Shown here one piece after another: positions 9,519-19,667 of a stretch of 64,000 bases of DNA. Under the pieces are notes generated by a model, which saw nothing but the letters and a program-made list of their open reading frames with translations, had not been told where the DNA came from and made no database searches. Position numbers and translations under genes: made by a program. The first letter of the stretch is position 1, and each line of letters begins with the position of its first letter. The stretch is from Melanopsichium pennsylvanicum (Eukaryota; Basidiomycota; Ustilaginomycetes; Ustilaginales): assembly GCA_900208305.1 (NCBI GenBank), contig OAPG01000019.1, positions 310,001 through 374,000 of the forward strand. Direction: 5' to 3'.

Positions 9519-12500
9519 ATGAGCGCTCCCACACCCCGCCAAGATGCTTCGCTCTCTGCGGCAAGCTTCCTTGCCTCCATCTCAGCCGAGTCCAGCACGT
9601 CATTCGAATCGTCTTTATCCTCATCCTCTGCAAAATCCGCACCTGCACTGCCCATCTCAGCCAAAGTCTCGCTCATTGACGCTCAGATTGGCGCTCTGGA
9701 GGGGCGCATCGAGAAGACAATCACAGCCCATGCTGCCCAGCTTCGTCAACGAGCTGCTTCGACTCGAGCTGTCGACAATGATCTCAATCAACTCTGGCGA
9801 TCCATTAACCAAATCAGCTCTCTTCTCGTCACTGTCGGACCTCAGCTAGCTCCCACAGCTTCGAATTATCACAACGCACTTGCGCAAAGCTCCAAACAAG
9901 GACTTCTCATCTCGGTGTTGTCCGATCTACTCGCTGCGACACGGCATCTCGAGAAGCTCGAACAGCTGCAGCACCAGGGCGACTTGTCCAGCCTCAAAGC
10001 GGAGCTGCCAAAGGTTGCGGAAGTGATGCAGGCATTCCATTCAAAACCTGTGCTTGAGAGTCTTCCGGCCATTGTCGAGCTCCGAGCTCGGTTCGAGCGC
10101 CTCGAGAACCAGAGCAAAGAGGCCGACTTATCTCCCCAAAGCGTTGGTGCGCAATCTGTGGCTCAGCAAGCCGTAGCGCGGTCCAGTCTTGATGGCGACG
10201 CCAAGGGTCGCAAGGACACGACGACGACTGTAGGCGTGAACCCCCCTCTTTCGCCGGCACTTGAAGTGCTCAAGAAAGCTCGCTCGCTGATCACCGCGAA
10301 AGGTTCGCAAGGGGGCTGGAAAGAAGTGCGCATCGAGCTCAGTGCGCCCGTCCCGCCTCCCCTTTTCGCGACTAATGCAGCCATGCCTGCTACGCAATCT
10401 TCGGTAGACTCCAAGAGGTCATCGCTCGAAAGTCGTGCAGAGCGCCTGCTTCGCGACGACTTCATGCCGGAATCCGCGTCCTTGACACGCAACTCGTCGT
10501 CTTCCTCGACAGCAAATGCGCGCAATCGGCATAAGCCCAAGCTGGGCGCTCGTGTCATTCGCCCGCAAGATCAGCTCGGTAGCGGACCCTTCAACGCCGA
10601 AGAAACGCCTTTGGACGAAGATGGTTGGGGCCTCGACGAGGACGATGAGGATCCCCTTCAGTCACAACAAATCGTAAGCAACCACCATGTAGTTCATCAG
10701 TCACAGGCGGTCCCTCACGCCAGCCATCCTTCGCACCCAAGCAGCGCAGCGCAAGCACAAGACAGTCGCCATAGCTTGCCAAGCAGCTCGGTGGCGATGC
10801 AAAGCAGTGTGAGCTCCAGCTCGACGCTGACGAGTGCATTCGCTATACAGGAGCCGGAGCCACGAGCGATAGAGGCATGGGGTCTCGCTGATGAAGACGA
10901 TGATGTCGGAGCCGAAGATAATGCATGGGTCCTTGACGATGATGATGCCCCTGAGCAGCCGCCGCAATCGCCGAAGAAGGCAAGGTTATCGGCACCGGTT
11001 GCTGTCGAAAGCACTCGTGCTCATGCGCCTCCAAGTAGCGCAGCTGCCCAAGACCTGTGGAGCTTGGAGGATGATGACGTTGAAGCCGATGGTGATCCGT
11101 GGGAAGTGGAGGTTTCAAGAGAGGGAGACCCTGTGTCTCACACAGCACAACAACTTCGAGTTGGCCGAGCTGCCTCTGAATCAGTAACAGAGCCGCTATC
11201 GGTTCAGGCTGTTCCTGTTCCTGCCCCAGAAGGAGCTGATGACCCATGGGAGGCGCATCGAGAGCCCGAGAGAGTCCCTGTTGCTTTCGCCACACGACTG
11301 CATGATGCTTCTTTCTCTGCGGTTTCGCCAGCGCAAAGAGATACTCCAATGACGTCGCAAGAGCCTGTTGGCACGGCAGAGCCATCGGTTCCCAACATTG
11401 CACCCGCGCTGCCATCGGATGCGACCGATGATCCGTGGGAGACACCAAAACAATTCGAAGGGACCGATGCGAACACCGGTGCCGCAGTAGTGCATGCCGC
11501 TGCCCCTTCCGCAGCTTTGGAACACGACGCCAAGGTCTCAGGGCCATCCCTCGCTGTCTGCTCACCGCATCCAGACCTTGTTGAGCCACCAGAGGCGGGC
11601 AACGCCCGTCAACATGGCCAAACATCAATTTCATCATCGCAAGTGCACGGGGTTACTCCTTCGTCTGCACAATCAGTGCCTGATGCTGCGCCGAAATATG
11701 CCAATTCAGCGCCTTCTCACACTGTTTTAGTGCCCGAACCGATAGTTGATGACGATCCCTGGGAAGCAGAAGACGAGCTTGAGGACGCTACGGCTCCCAT
11801 CGCAGAGTCTCAGAGGAACACTTCTGACTCACCTTCGTCGTTGGCGGTGCCCGAGGTTGTTCTTACATCGGCACCAGTGCTTGCTGCGAGCGCAGACTCA
11901 CCCGTCCCTTTATCAAAGCAGAAAGGAGATTTGCACCGGAACAAACGATTAACATTCACTGCAGATTCAGGCAAGGTAGCGCCTCATCATCTGTCAAGTG
12001 AACAAGATTCATCCAACCAGCTGCGATATGTTGAAGAGACGTCTCATCACACAGGAATCACACAAGAAGCGACTCAGCCGGCAGTAGACGAGGCAGAGGA
12101 ACTGGAAGAGGACGCCTGGGCCTTTGACGAAGGGTCCAGTGCATCCGAGGCGGATCGAGCCGAGTTTGCCCCAATCACACCTCTTTCGCAGACTCGGGTC
12201 TTGGAGAACCCGAACGAGTCACCGGGCCGAGTCGAGCCCGCTCACGTTGAGCCATCAAAGGCTGAGACAGCGAAGCCTTCGGCAGGAACCGTCGAAACTT
12301 TGAGGTCCATCCCCAAGAACATCGCCACCGCCAATGCTGTTCATCAGCCGGAGCCCGTTGCCAGCCCACCATCTTCCACCGGATGGGGTGAGGACTTTTC
12401 AGACTCAGAATCGATGGGCATTCCAGCTCCCGTCGAGACTCATCGCAATCAGCCAAGCGTCACTTCGTCGAGGTCAGTTTCGATGGATTCAAAAGCGCAT

Positions 12501-13556
12501 TCCGGCACTCCCACAAACAAACCAGCCAAGCTGTCCAAGCCAGTTCCCGAGCCTCCTGCGTTATCGAAAGAGGAATGCAGCATTTCTCAGCGCTCTTTCG
12601 ACCTTGTCAATCTTGCATCGTCCAGCATGAACAAAGTGATCTCTCTCCTCCGTGGCGAGACCCACTCGGATGCCTCTATCGACGACGTCGAAGCCCTTTC
12701 GGGCACGGTGTTCAAGATTTTCGAACTGCACAGAGCGCTGATGCCCGTCGCTCACGGTGAAGCCCTACGTGATGTTCCGTCGCTAGCAATGCAGTTCTTC
12801 AATGATTGCGAATATCTGGCTCGCGAACTCAATCGGCTCATCACTTGCCAGGGGGGAACCATCACCACCACCTGGCTCTCTTCGGGTGATGCTGACGGAG
12901 CGAAGCGTTGGGAATCCAAGGAGCTTCCAAAGCTAGAGGAAGAGGCTGCGCTGACGCGAGATTTGGGTCAGAGGTGGTTTGAAGCTCAGATGACGGCCCA
13001 AACGAAAATCTTGCTTGACACGTTGATGGAGGCGGACGGATTTGCAAGGACGTTTGACGACCAGCGATTCGCGCGATGTGAAAAGTGCATCAAGCAGGTG
13101 GTCAGCACTCTGCAGCAACTTGCCAAAGCTTGGAAATCGGTGTTGGTGGCGTCGCGCTTCCACGCTGCGATTGGGCGACTGGTAGATTTGGTGTTTCAAA
13201 AGGTGCTCCACGACGTACTGGATCTGGAGGATATTGGCGAGAGCGAATCGGAAAAGCTAGCAGGTTTGGTCAGAACTCTGGGTAGTCTCGAGAATTTATT
13301 CGAGGTGGAAGGAGACAGGGAGCGAAGTACAGCACCACTCTGGGTTCCAGCATGGTTCAAGACGAGTTATTTGGTTGAGATCTTGACGGGTTCCTTGGTG
13401 GATATCGAATTCCTGGCCTTTGAAGCTGGCGCGCTGGTGGATTACTCTAGGAAAGAGTTGACGGGGTTGATCAAGGCTCTGTTTGCGGATACGCACAACC
13501 GAGCCAAGTTGTTGAGAAGGATCGAGGGGGCAGGCGCTGATGTTCTCGCTCACTGA
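9519..13556 (+). CDS. DSL1: Dsl1/ZW10-type ER tethering subunit with long acidic Trp-rich insert
   Basis: Single exon, 1345 aa. The start at 9519 has an A at -3 and gives MSAPTPRQDA; an in-frame ATG at 9477 has a poorer context. Residues about 45-200 are helical (cargo-tether type N-terminal helices). The last 280 residues fit the ZW10/Dsl1 C-terminal domain: ending with VPAWFKTSYLVEILTGSLVD, a helix, then ELTGLIKALFADTHNRAKLL, which closely matches the end of metazoan ZW10. These proteins form the Dsl1/NRZ complex that captures COPI vesicles at the ER. Between the two folded ends, residues about 370-955 are disordered and carry about ten Trp-in-acidic motifs (GWGLDED, AWVLDDDD, LWSLEDDD, and DDPWE three times). 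Yeast Dsl1 has a short acidic, Trp-containing lasso that binds COPI; this insert is far longer. The protein is much larger than yeast Dsl1 (754 aa). Confidence 0.82.
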   Translation: MSAPTPRQDASLSAASFLASISAESSTSFESSLSSSSAKSAPALPISAKVSLIDAQIGALEGRIEKTITAHAAQLRQRAASTRAVDNDLNQLWRSINQISSLLVTVGPQLAPTASNYHNALAQSSKQGLLISVLSDLLAATRHLEKLEQLQHQGDLSSLKAELPKVAEVMQAFHSKPVLESLPAIVELRARFERLENQSKEADLSPQSVGAQSVAQQAVARSSLDGDAKGRKDTTTTVGVNPPLSPALEVLKKARSLITAKGSQGGWKEVRIELSAPVPPPLFATNAAMPATQSSVDSKRSSLESRAERLLRDDFMPESASLTRNSSSSSTANARNRHKPKLGARVIRPQDQLGSGPFNAEETPLDEDGWGLDEDDEDPLQSQQIVSNHHVVHQSQAVPHASHPSHPSSAAQAQDSRHSLPSSSVAMQSSVSSSSTLTSAFAIQEPEPRAIEAWGLADEDDDVGAEDNAWVLDDDDAPEQPPQSPKKARLSAPVAVESTRAHAPPSSAAAQDLWSLEDDDVEADGDPWEVEVSREGDPVSHTAQQLRVGRAASESVTEPLSVQAVPVPAPEGADDPWEAHREPERVPVAFATRLHDASFSAVSPAQRDTPMTSQEPVGTAEPSVPNIAPALPSDATDDPWETPKQFEGTDANTGAAVVHAAAPSAALEHDAKVSGPSLAVCSPHPDLVEPPEAGNARQHGQTSISSSQVHGVTPSSAQSVPDAAPKYANSAPSHTVLVPEPIVDDDPWEAEDELEDATAPIAESQRNTSDSPSSLAVPEVVLTSAPVLAASADSPVPLSKQKGDLHRNKRLTFTADSGKVAPHHLSSEQDSSNQLRYVEETSHHTGITQEATQPAVDEAEELEEDAWAFDEGSSASEADRAEFAPITPLSQTRVLENPNESPGRVEPAHVEPSKAETAKPSAGTVETLRSIPKNIATANAVHQPEPVASPPSSTGWGEDFSDSESMGIPAPVETHRNQPSVTSSRSVSMDSKAHSGTPTNKPAKLSKPVPEPPALSKEECSISQRSFDLVNLASSSMNKVISLLRGETHSDASIDDVEALSGTVFKIFELHRALMPVAHGEALRDVPSLAMQFFNDCEYLARELNRLITCQGGTITTTWLSSGDADGAKRWESKELPKLEEEAALTRDLGQRWFEAQMTAQTKILLDTLMEADGFARTFDDQRFARCEKCIKQVVSTLQQLAKAWKSVLVASRFHAAIGRLVDLVFQKVLHDVLDLEDIGESESEKLAGLVRTLGSLENLFEVEGDRERSTAPLWVPAWFKTSYLVEILTGSLVDIEFLAFEAGALVDYSRKELTGLIKALFADTHNRAKLLRRIEGAGADVLAH

Positions 13557-15738
13557 GCCATCCAGGGTCGAGCCTATTTGGGCCGAGTCTCGGGCACTGC
13601 AAAGCATCTCTCACAATTTGATTCAGAAGGGTGTTTATGTGCGTTGGACCGAATGCCGGAACAAGCAGAGTACATCACGTTGTGTTCGAAGCATTTGTTC
13701 TGTGTGAGCCAAGCTTGAGATCAGGATTTTTGTCGGAAAGGGCCGAGAGGATCGGCATTCGCAAGCGAAGCCATGTTCATGTTGTTCCTACATCCTCGAC
13801 ATGCAGCTGTGTTGCTGCCAGGGACATCACTGTACTACATCGGCTCCCAGCGAGCTCCTCTCGTATTTGGCATGTGTGCTTTCGGAAACCCGGTGCTGTT
13901 CAACATCAATAATATGAACCTCACGACCTTGGTGCAATCGGCTAACGGCGCACCATTGGTTGTTCGGGTTGTCGTCAGATCAGCCGTAGTGAAGAAGGAC
14001 TACAATGCGGAAGCTGGGGGAATGTCAGACGTAATAAAGGCCAATTGCTTGCTTTCATGCTACGCTTCTGTGGCCAAGGTTCGGATTGTCATGTGGTTTA
14101 CAGTAAATTTACCGTACTCGATGTGAGAACATCCAAGTCCCACCAACTTGAATCCGCATTTGCAGGCTCGTTAAAAAGGATCATCACGGAAAGACTCAAG
14201 AGACGCAAGACGATCATGGGGTACGCATGTTGATCCGAGAACATGTCTCTCATCGGACCCTGGAAGGAAGAGATTTGGCCAAGGTTGTTGTGATCTGCTT
14301 GATGCATAGAACCAACACGTTGACCTTGCAGCATTTTCTCAAACCTCGAACGTGGAGTGGCGTGGTTTTGCGGGTACGATATTGCAGTTGAAATTCGAAG
14401 TTCGAGTTCTGTTCTTGTTCGTTCTAAAATGTTGCTTATATTTACAAATTAGTTACAGGTCAAATATCGCGAGAATACATACTTTCGGCGAGGCCTCGAG
14501 AATTTGGTAAAGACAGCAAATTTTGTCAAGTACAGCCCGCTGTACGTGTCCCAATTATTAGTTTCGCCTCCACCTAATTTACGCTGATTTCATTTGCGCC
14601 CTGTTCGCTTCGCCTTTACGCCAAATTTATTTTCGCCCTGTCTGTTCCGCCTTTAATCTCCCATTTAATCTTGGTCGGCGTATGTATCTTCAACTATTGC
14701 AGAATGGTCTAACAATCTGCTCTCTTCGAACAGAGAAAGTCTTGGCGTGAGACGACTTGTTTAGGTGAAACGCAACCCTTGCGTTGCGTGAAGTGGATTT
14801 TGAGCCCGAAAAGATGAAGTTTTAAGACTGATTTTTCCACTGCGCCGTTGTGCAGCTGACATTTGCAATAGACGCTGCATGAGACTGTCATCATCGCGAC
14901 CAAACGCGAGCGGGGGGCGTGGCCAAAAATGGGGAGACTGGTTCGTTCTTCTTTCTGGTCACCTACAATTACTGAATCACTGTCACTCAGACGGTCCTGT
15001 ATGGCTTCGTTTGTCGAAATTGAGTCTAACTTCTGCCATAAAATTTACAAAGGGGAAAAACCAAACCCCAAGCTTGGCTCTTCGCTTACGATACATTCGC
15101 TCGATGGCCTTCCGACGACACAGTCGGGAGAGCCGATAACCATCTCAAATCATATGCGCGCAGGCCCTGTCCTACATGACACACAGCCGATCCTCTCGCT
15201 GTTCTAGCCAAGCTTTATTGGCACTCGAACCCGTCTTGGCACTTCTCGTCAACAGCACACAGACACTGTGAATCGGCGTAACCGGCGTTGTAGTCGTTTC
15301 TGGTTGCCATGTCTGGCTATTCTGGATCCGTCTCTTGAGGTGTGCTCATTTTAAACGACCCCTCTCCCCCTGCTTGATAGTTGAAGGGAAAAAAGGTATC
15401 TGCAGCTGGTCTAAGTGCATCCGAAGTCTCAAGAAGCATCGCTCGCTCCCTACGCTCATATCTACCTGAGTTACCCTGGAGGCAAATTCTCCACCAACAT
15501 AATCCCCTCTTTTCGTTCCTTGAAGTGGCGAACTTGTGCCCCTCCCCTTATCATCGTCCTTTCCACCGACCGCTCGTACCCCTTCGTCTTCCTCATCTTC
15601 GTCCCGCAGGACGCTTGCGGTGTCGATGACACTTCCTTGGTCGACATCTCAGGACGACAAAAGATTTTGCACGTTTCTAACAGCCGTAAATCAGCTTAGA
15701 GCGCAGAAACGGACGCCTTTCGTTGATAAGGAGCGAAA
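13557..15738. other. Intergenic, upstream of the exo-glucanase gene
   Basis: About 2.2 kb with no supportable gene. Positions 14440-14700 are AT-rich, with repeated TTCGCC words in AT tracts. The 400 bases before 15739 are pyrimidine-rich and probably form the leader and promoter of the GH5 gene. Confidence 0.45.
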
Positions 15739-18447
15739 ATGCCGGGACGTCGACCCAATAGCCTTGACGCAGCAGATTCGTACGAACTCCCAAAATCACC
15801 GCCACAAGCTGCAGTAGAGCAGCCATTGCTCAACACAGACAACTCCTTTGCCACCGACCCTGATGACACCGGCGATACCTCTCTCCAACAGTTTTCGCAT
15901 CCAAGTTGGACTCGAAGCGGCTCTCGTTACAGCCCAGAGGAGCACAGCCGTGACCCAGACCTCGACCGTCCATTTGCCTCCTCATCTTCAGCGTACCGAC
16001 AAGATAGAACGTCATCACCCGGCCACCCCACCCTTTCGCCGGAACGACCCTTCACGCCACCTTTTGGTTCCTATGCTTCGCGTCCTGTATCATTAGCCAG
16101 TACCCATATGCTCTCTGTGCGCTCGCAAAGCGATTACGACTCTGTCTACCAGCTTTGGCGTCAAAGTGGTACACCCAGCAGCTTCAAGGACTTTGCCGGC
16201 GACGACGCTGCCAGCGGTTACTACGATACAAGGCGCAGTAGCACTGCTCAAGATTTGGAAAAGATCGCTCAGTATCGCGCCGGCGCCTACGATCCGCATT
16301 CTCCACAACTGCATGCTGATCAAGGTCTCCATGAAGGCAAAGCTGGCGCCAAGGGTCCTAAGGACTACAGAGCCGTCGGCCTCGCAAAGTATGGACGTGG
16401 CAAGGATCAGCAGATGTCAACCAAGAAGAAGTGGCTCATCGTTGCAGCTGTTGCAGCCGTTGTTGGAGTGCTTGTCATTGCCATTGTTGTGCCCATCACC
16501 CAAATTCTCCTTAAAGACAAGTCAACCAGAGGCAATTCTAGCTCTCCATCGAGCGGCTCCAACGATTCTGGTCCCGGACAAACTCCTGTACCAGAGAAGA
16601 ATCTGGCCATTTGGGGAACAAACGGATCCACAATCGATCTTGGCAACGGCAAGAACTTCACCTATGTCAATGACTTTGGCGGTCGTTGGGCCTCGCAGCC
16701 ACTCAACAACTCGGCTCAAGCTCAAAACTATACTCCTCCCCTCGATCAAGAGTTCAACTTTGCAACAAACCGCATTCTCGGTGTCAACCTTGGTGGCTGG
16801 CTTGTTACCGAGCCTTTCATCGTTCCAGCGCTTTACGAGGCATATGAAAACACCTCGAATCCTGCAGTTGACGAGTTTACCCTCTCGCAGAGATACCGGT
16901 CTGAGGGCGGCGAAGCGAATCTCCGCTCGAAGATGATCGAGCACTACGACACTTTCATCACCGAGCAGGACTTTGCCAACATTGCCGGCGCTGGTCTCAA
17001 CTGGGTCCGACTGCCTATTGGCTTCTGGGCCTTGGAGACGTATTTGAACGAGCCTTATCTGGAGGGTGTCGCCTGGACCTATGTGCTCAAAGCGATTCAA
17101 TGGGCTCGCAAGTACGGTCTTCGCATCAATCTTGATCTTCATGCTGTTCCAGGCTCGCAAAACGCCTACAACCACTCTGGTCGCATTGGCTGGGTCAACT
17201 TCTTGCAGGGTCTCATGGGCAAGGCCAATGGTGAGCGCACCATGGACTACATCCGGCAGATCACCCAATTCATCAGCCAGCCCGAGATTGGCAACGTCGT
17301 GCCCATGCTCAGCGTCATCAACGAGCCCTATGCCATTTCGATCGGCCAGCCCGCTCTTCAGTCGTGGTATTCTCAGCTGTACACCACTCTACGTGCGATC
17401 AGTGGAACCGGAGCAGGCAACGGACCTTACATCACCATCCACGATGGTTTCTTGCCCCTCAGCAACTGGCAAGGTTTCCTCAGCGGCGGTGATCGCATCG
17501 CCTGGGATACGCACCCATACATTTGTTTCGGCCAGCAAAACACGGATGCATGGGACGTTCAGATCCTCAAGCCATGTAATCAGTTCACGCCTTTGCTCGA
17601 CAACGCTCGCTCCAACATGGGTGTGGCCATGGGCGGCGAAATGTCGCTTGCCATCAACGACTGCGGTCTGTTCCTCAACGGTGTCGGCGCTGGTTCTCGT
17701 TACGACGGCTCATACAGTGGCCCTGTAGCTGGCAACTACCCGCGCATGGGCTCGTGTCAACCATTTGACGATTACGAAAACTACTCTTCTGAAATGAAAC
17801 AAGGTCTCCGTCGATTCGCCTTGACTTCGATGGATTCTTTACAGGACTTCTTCTTCTGGACATGGAAGATTGGCAACAGCCTCCGCACGGGCAAGCCGTC
17901 CGCCCCGATGTGGTCCTACTCCTTGGGCTTGCAACAAGGCTGGATGCCGACCAATCCGCTCTCCGATTCGAGCGGTGCTTGCCAAGCGCAAGCCTCACGT
18001 CTTTCCTCTTCGGTCCCCACCGCGACCTGGGGCCGTGCTTTCCAATCCTGGCAGACTGGCCAAGCATCCTCTTACTCGCCCAACACTGCTCAATACCCCT
18101 GGCCACCAGCATCCATTGTGCCCTCCAACACACCTATTCCGCAGAGTGCCAACCTCGCCGCTAGCGCACTTCCGAGCTACACAGCCACGCAATCATTCAC
18201 ACCAGTGCCTGCGCCCACTTTTAGCGCTACCGCGAGTGTCGTCGGCCAACCAACTGCTGTACCTACCGTTGGCAATTGGTACAACACTGAGCAGAGTCAG
18301 CCGTTCTACACAGCTATCGAAGGTTGCAACTACCCGAACGATCAGTATAATCTGACCGGCTGGAATCCGAGTGGTTGGCCTTGCAGCGGCGGTGGTGATG
18401 GTCAGAGGAAGCGAGAGATCATTGCTCAGCCCACACCAATCCCTTAG
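15739..18447 (+). CDS. Membrane-anchored GH5 exo-beta-1,3-glucanase
   Basis: Single exon, 902 aa, ATG in good context (AAAATG). Residues 1-228 are a Ser/Pro-rich cytoplasmic tail. KKKW starts a transmembrane anchor at about 232-255 (WLIVAAVAAVVGVLVIAIVV), so this is a type II membrane protein. The GH5 domain (subfamily 9, fungal Exg/ExgD type) begins at about residue 343 with LGVNLGGWLVTEPF. Motifs follow in order: LNWVRLPIGFWAL, NLDLHAVPGSQN, acid/base Glu529 in VINEPY, DTHPYICFG, nucleophile Glu634 in GGEMS, and FFWTWKIG. Family members release glucose from cell-wall beta-1,3-glucan. Exg enzymes usually have Trp or Phe after the nucleophile; here it is Met. The tail (about 750-902) is Ser/Thr/Pro-rich and ends with a Cys-containing segment and a KR dibasic site close to the C-terminus, which could be a Kex2 cut. 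Confidence 0.93.
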   Translation: MPGRRPNSLDAADSYELPKSPPQAAVEQPLLNTDNSFATDPDDTGDTSLQQFSHPSWTRSGSRYSPEEHSRDPDLDRPFASSSSAYRQDRTSSPGHPTLSPERPFTPPFGSYASRPVSLASTHMLSVRSQSDYDSVYQLWRQSGTPSSFKDFAGDDAASGYYDTRRSSTAQDLEKIAQYRAGAYDPHSPQLHADQGLHEGKAGAKGPKDYRAVGLAKYGRGKDQQMSTKKKWLIVAAVAAVVGVLVIAIVVPITQILLKDKSTRGNSSSPSSGSNDSGPGQTPVPEKNLAIWGTNGSTIDLGNGKNFTYVNDFGGRWASQPLNNSAQAQNYTPPLDQEFNFATNRILGVNLGGWLVTEPFIVPALYEAYENTSNPAVDEFTLSQRYRSEGGEANLRSKMIEHYDTFITEQDFANIAGAGLNWVRLPIGFWALETYLNEPYLEGVAWTYVLKAIQWARKYGLRINLDLHAVPGSQNAYNHSGRIGWVNFLQGLMGKANGERTMDYIRQITQFISQPEIGNVVPMLSVINEPYAISIGQPALQSWYSQLYTTLRAISGTGAGNGPYITIHDGFLPLSNWQGFLSGGDRIAWDTHPYICFGQQNTDAWDVQILKPCNQFTPLLDNARSNMGVAMGGEMSLAINDCGLFLNGVGAGSRYDGSYSGPVAGNYPRMGSCQPFDDYENYSSEMKQGLRRFALTSMDSLQDFFFWTWKIGNSLRTGKPSAPMWSYSLGLQQGWMPTNPLSDSSGACQAQASRLSSSVPTATWGRAFQSWQTGQASSYSPNTAQYPWPPASIVPSNTPIPQSANLAASALPSYTATQSFTPVPAPTFSATASVVGQPTAVPTVGNWYNTEQSQPFYTAIEGCNYPNDQYNLTGWNPSGWPCSGGGDGQRKREIIAQPTPIP

Positions 18448-19667
18448 TGGTCGTTCCGTCTATGGGCATTGCTCGTTTGCTTCCATCAAGAGCAATGCTC
18501 CCATTCTCAGCCTTTGCTCCTTGTGTACAGTATATTTTGTTATTTTCCGCTCTAGCTTCGAATGCAGTCCGCACATAGCTGCACCTTTCCTTTACGATCA
18601 GGACCGTCCAGCTCTAAAATTTCCACTGACCACTGACTACAGTATACTTTTGGCTGGAAGAACGGAGATGCCTTGATAGCAGTGTCCCAAGTGGTGTCCC
18701 AAGTGGTGTCCCAAATGCACAGTGGTGTACCAAACGACAAAGAGTGTCATACAAAACACTATTCTAACAGTGAGCATGCGTGCGAAGAACCATGTGGCAA
18801 TCCCGCGCACACACTGTATACAGTCAGTGGGGTGACTTGCTCGCCCTCTACAAGCTGAATGTTAGACGTGTGTACTGTGCTGTAAAATAAAACAAGGGCT
18901 GCCCATGCAGCAAAAGTCGGCAAAGGATAGGTACAGTAGAAGCGGGAGACGCGTCTGAGCTGCCTCCTCGATTTTGGAATGTGCGCCACATGTGCTGCAC
19001 CTGTCAAACATGTCTCTCTCAGGGTCCCCCCTTCAATAACGCCGCCACGCCCACCCCACCACTGTTGTGGTATGATGAGCAAACGGCTCTGCAGATTCGC
19101 TTCACTTTTGCACAAACCAGTAATCCACTCTTCGATGATACACTTACTTCAGTTTTTCGACAACAAGGAATGATCACCCGTGAAGCTGTGTGCTCAAACT
19201 GCCAGCAAGGTTCAAGATGACTGCACCAGTACATGCGTGACTCTCCAGAAGCAACATCAGAAATGTGGCAGAGCGAGACAGTGTGTAAAATACCTCCTTC
19301 CATAAACCCTTCGATGTGACCGAGCTCGTGTGGTGGCAAAAACCCTGTTGCAAAGTAGTATGCTACCCTTAGACACGATCGAATGCTTCGTTTCATGCTT
19401 TGAGCCTTCCTTACTTCTTGACCATCATGATCATCGCGACCTTCTCCTTCACCTTTTGACCTTTGTCCCTCTTCAGCTCTTTGACCTCGCCAACGCCTCC
19501 CCGTCGAATACGTCAGACTCGAAGGTCTGGTCTCGTCTTTAGCTTCTTTCTCCATCTAGAAACTTGCACTCGATAGCGGGTCGAGGTTCCGTTCTTCAGC
19601 TGTAGTATCGTCGTTATCAAGCGGCTTAGGTGCAACGGGACCAGGAACAAGTTTTTTCGGACTCGCA
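18448..19667. other. Intergenic region
   Basis: About 1.2 kb with no supportable gene. It holds a small tandem repeat at 18681-18714 and several ACTGTA/TACAGT words (18526-18530, 18638, 18815-18824, 18870). The pyrimidine-rich 3' part is presumably the promoter of the acyltransferase-like gene. Confidence 0.45.
18681..18714. repeat. 12-bp tandem repeat, nearly three copies
   Basis: The unit GTGTCCCAAGTG is repeated with almost no change, followed by a degenerate further copy (AGTGGTGTACCAA) to about 18733. It lies between genes, so it is probably a neutral minisatellite. Confidence 0.85.
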
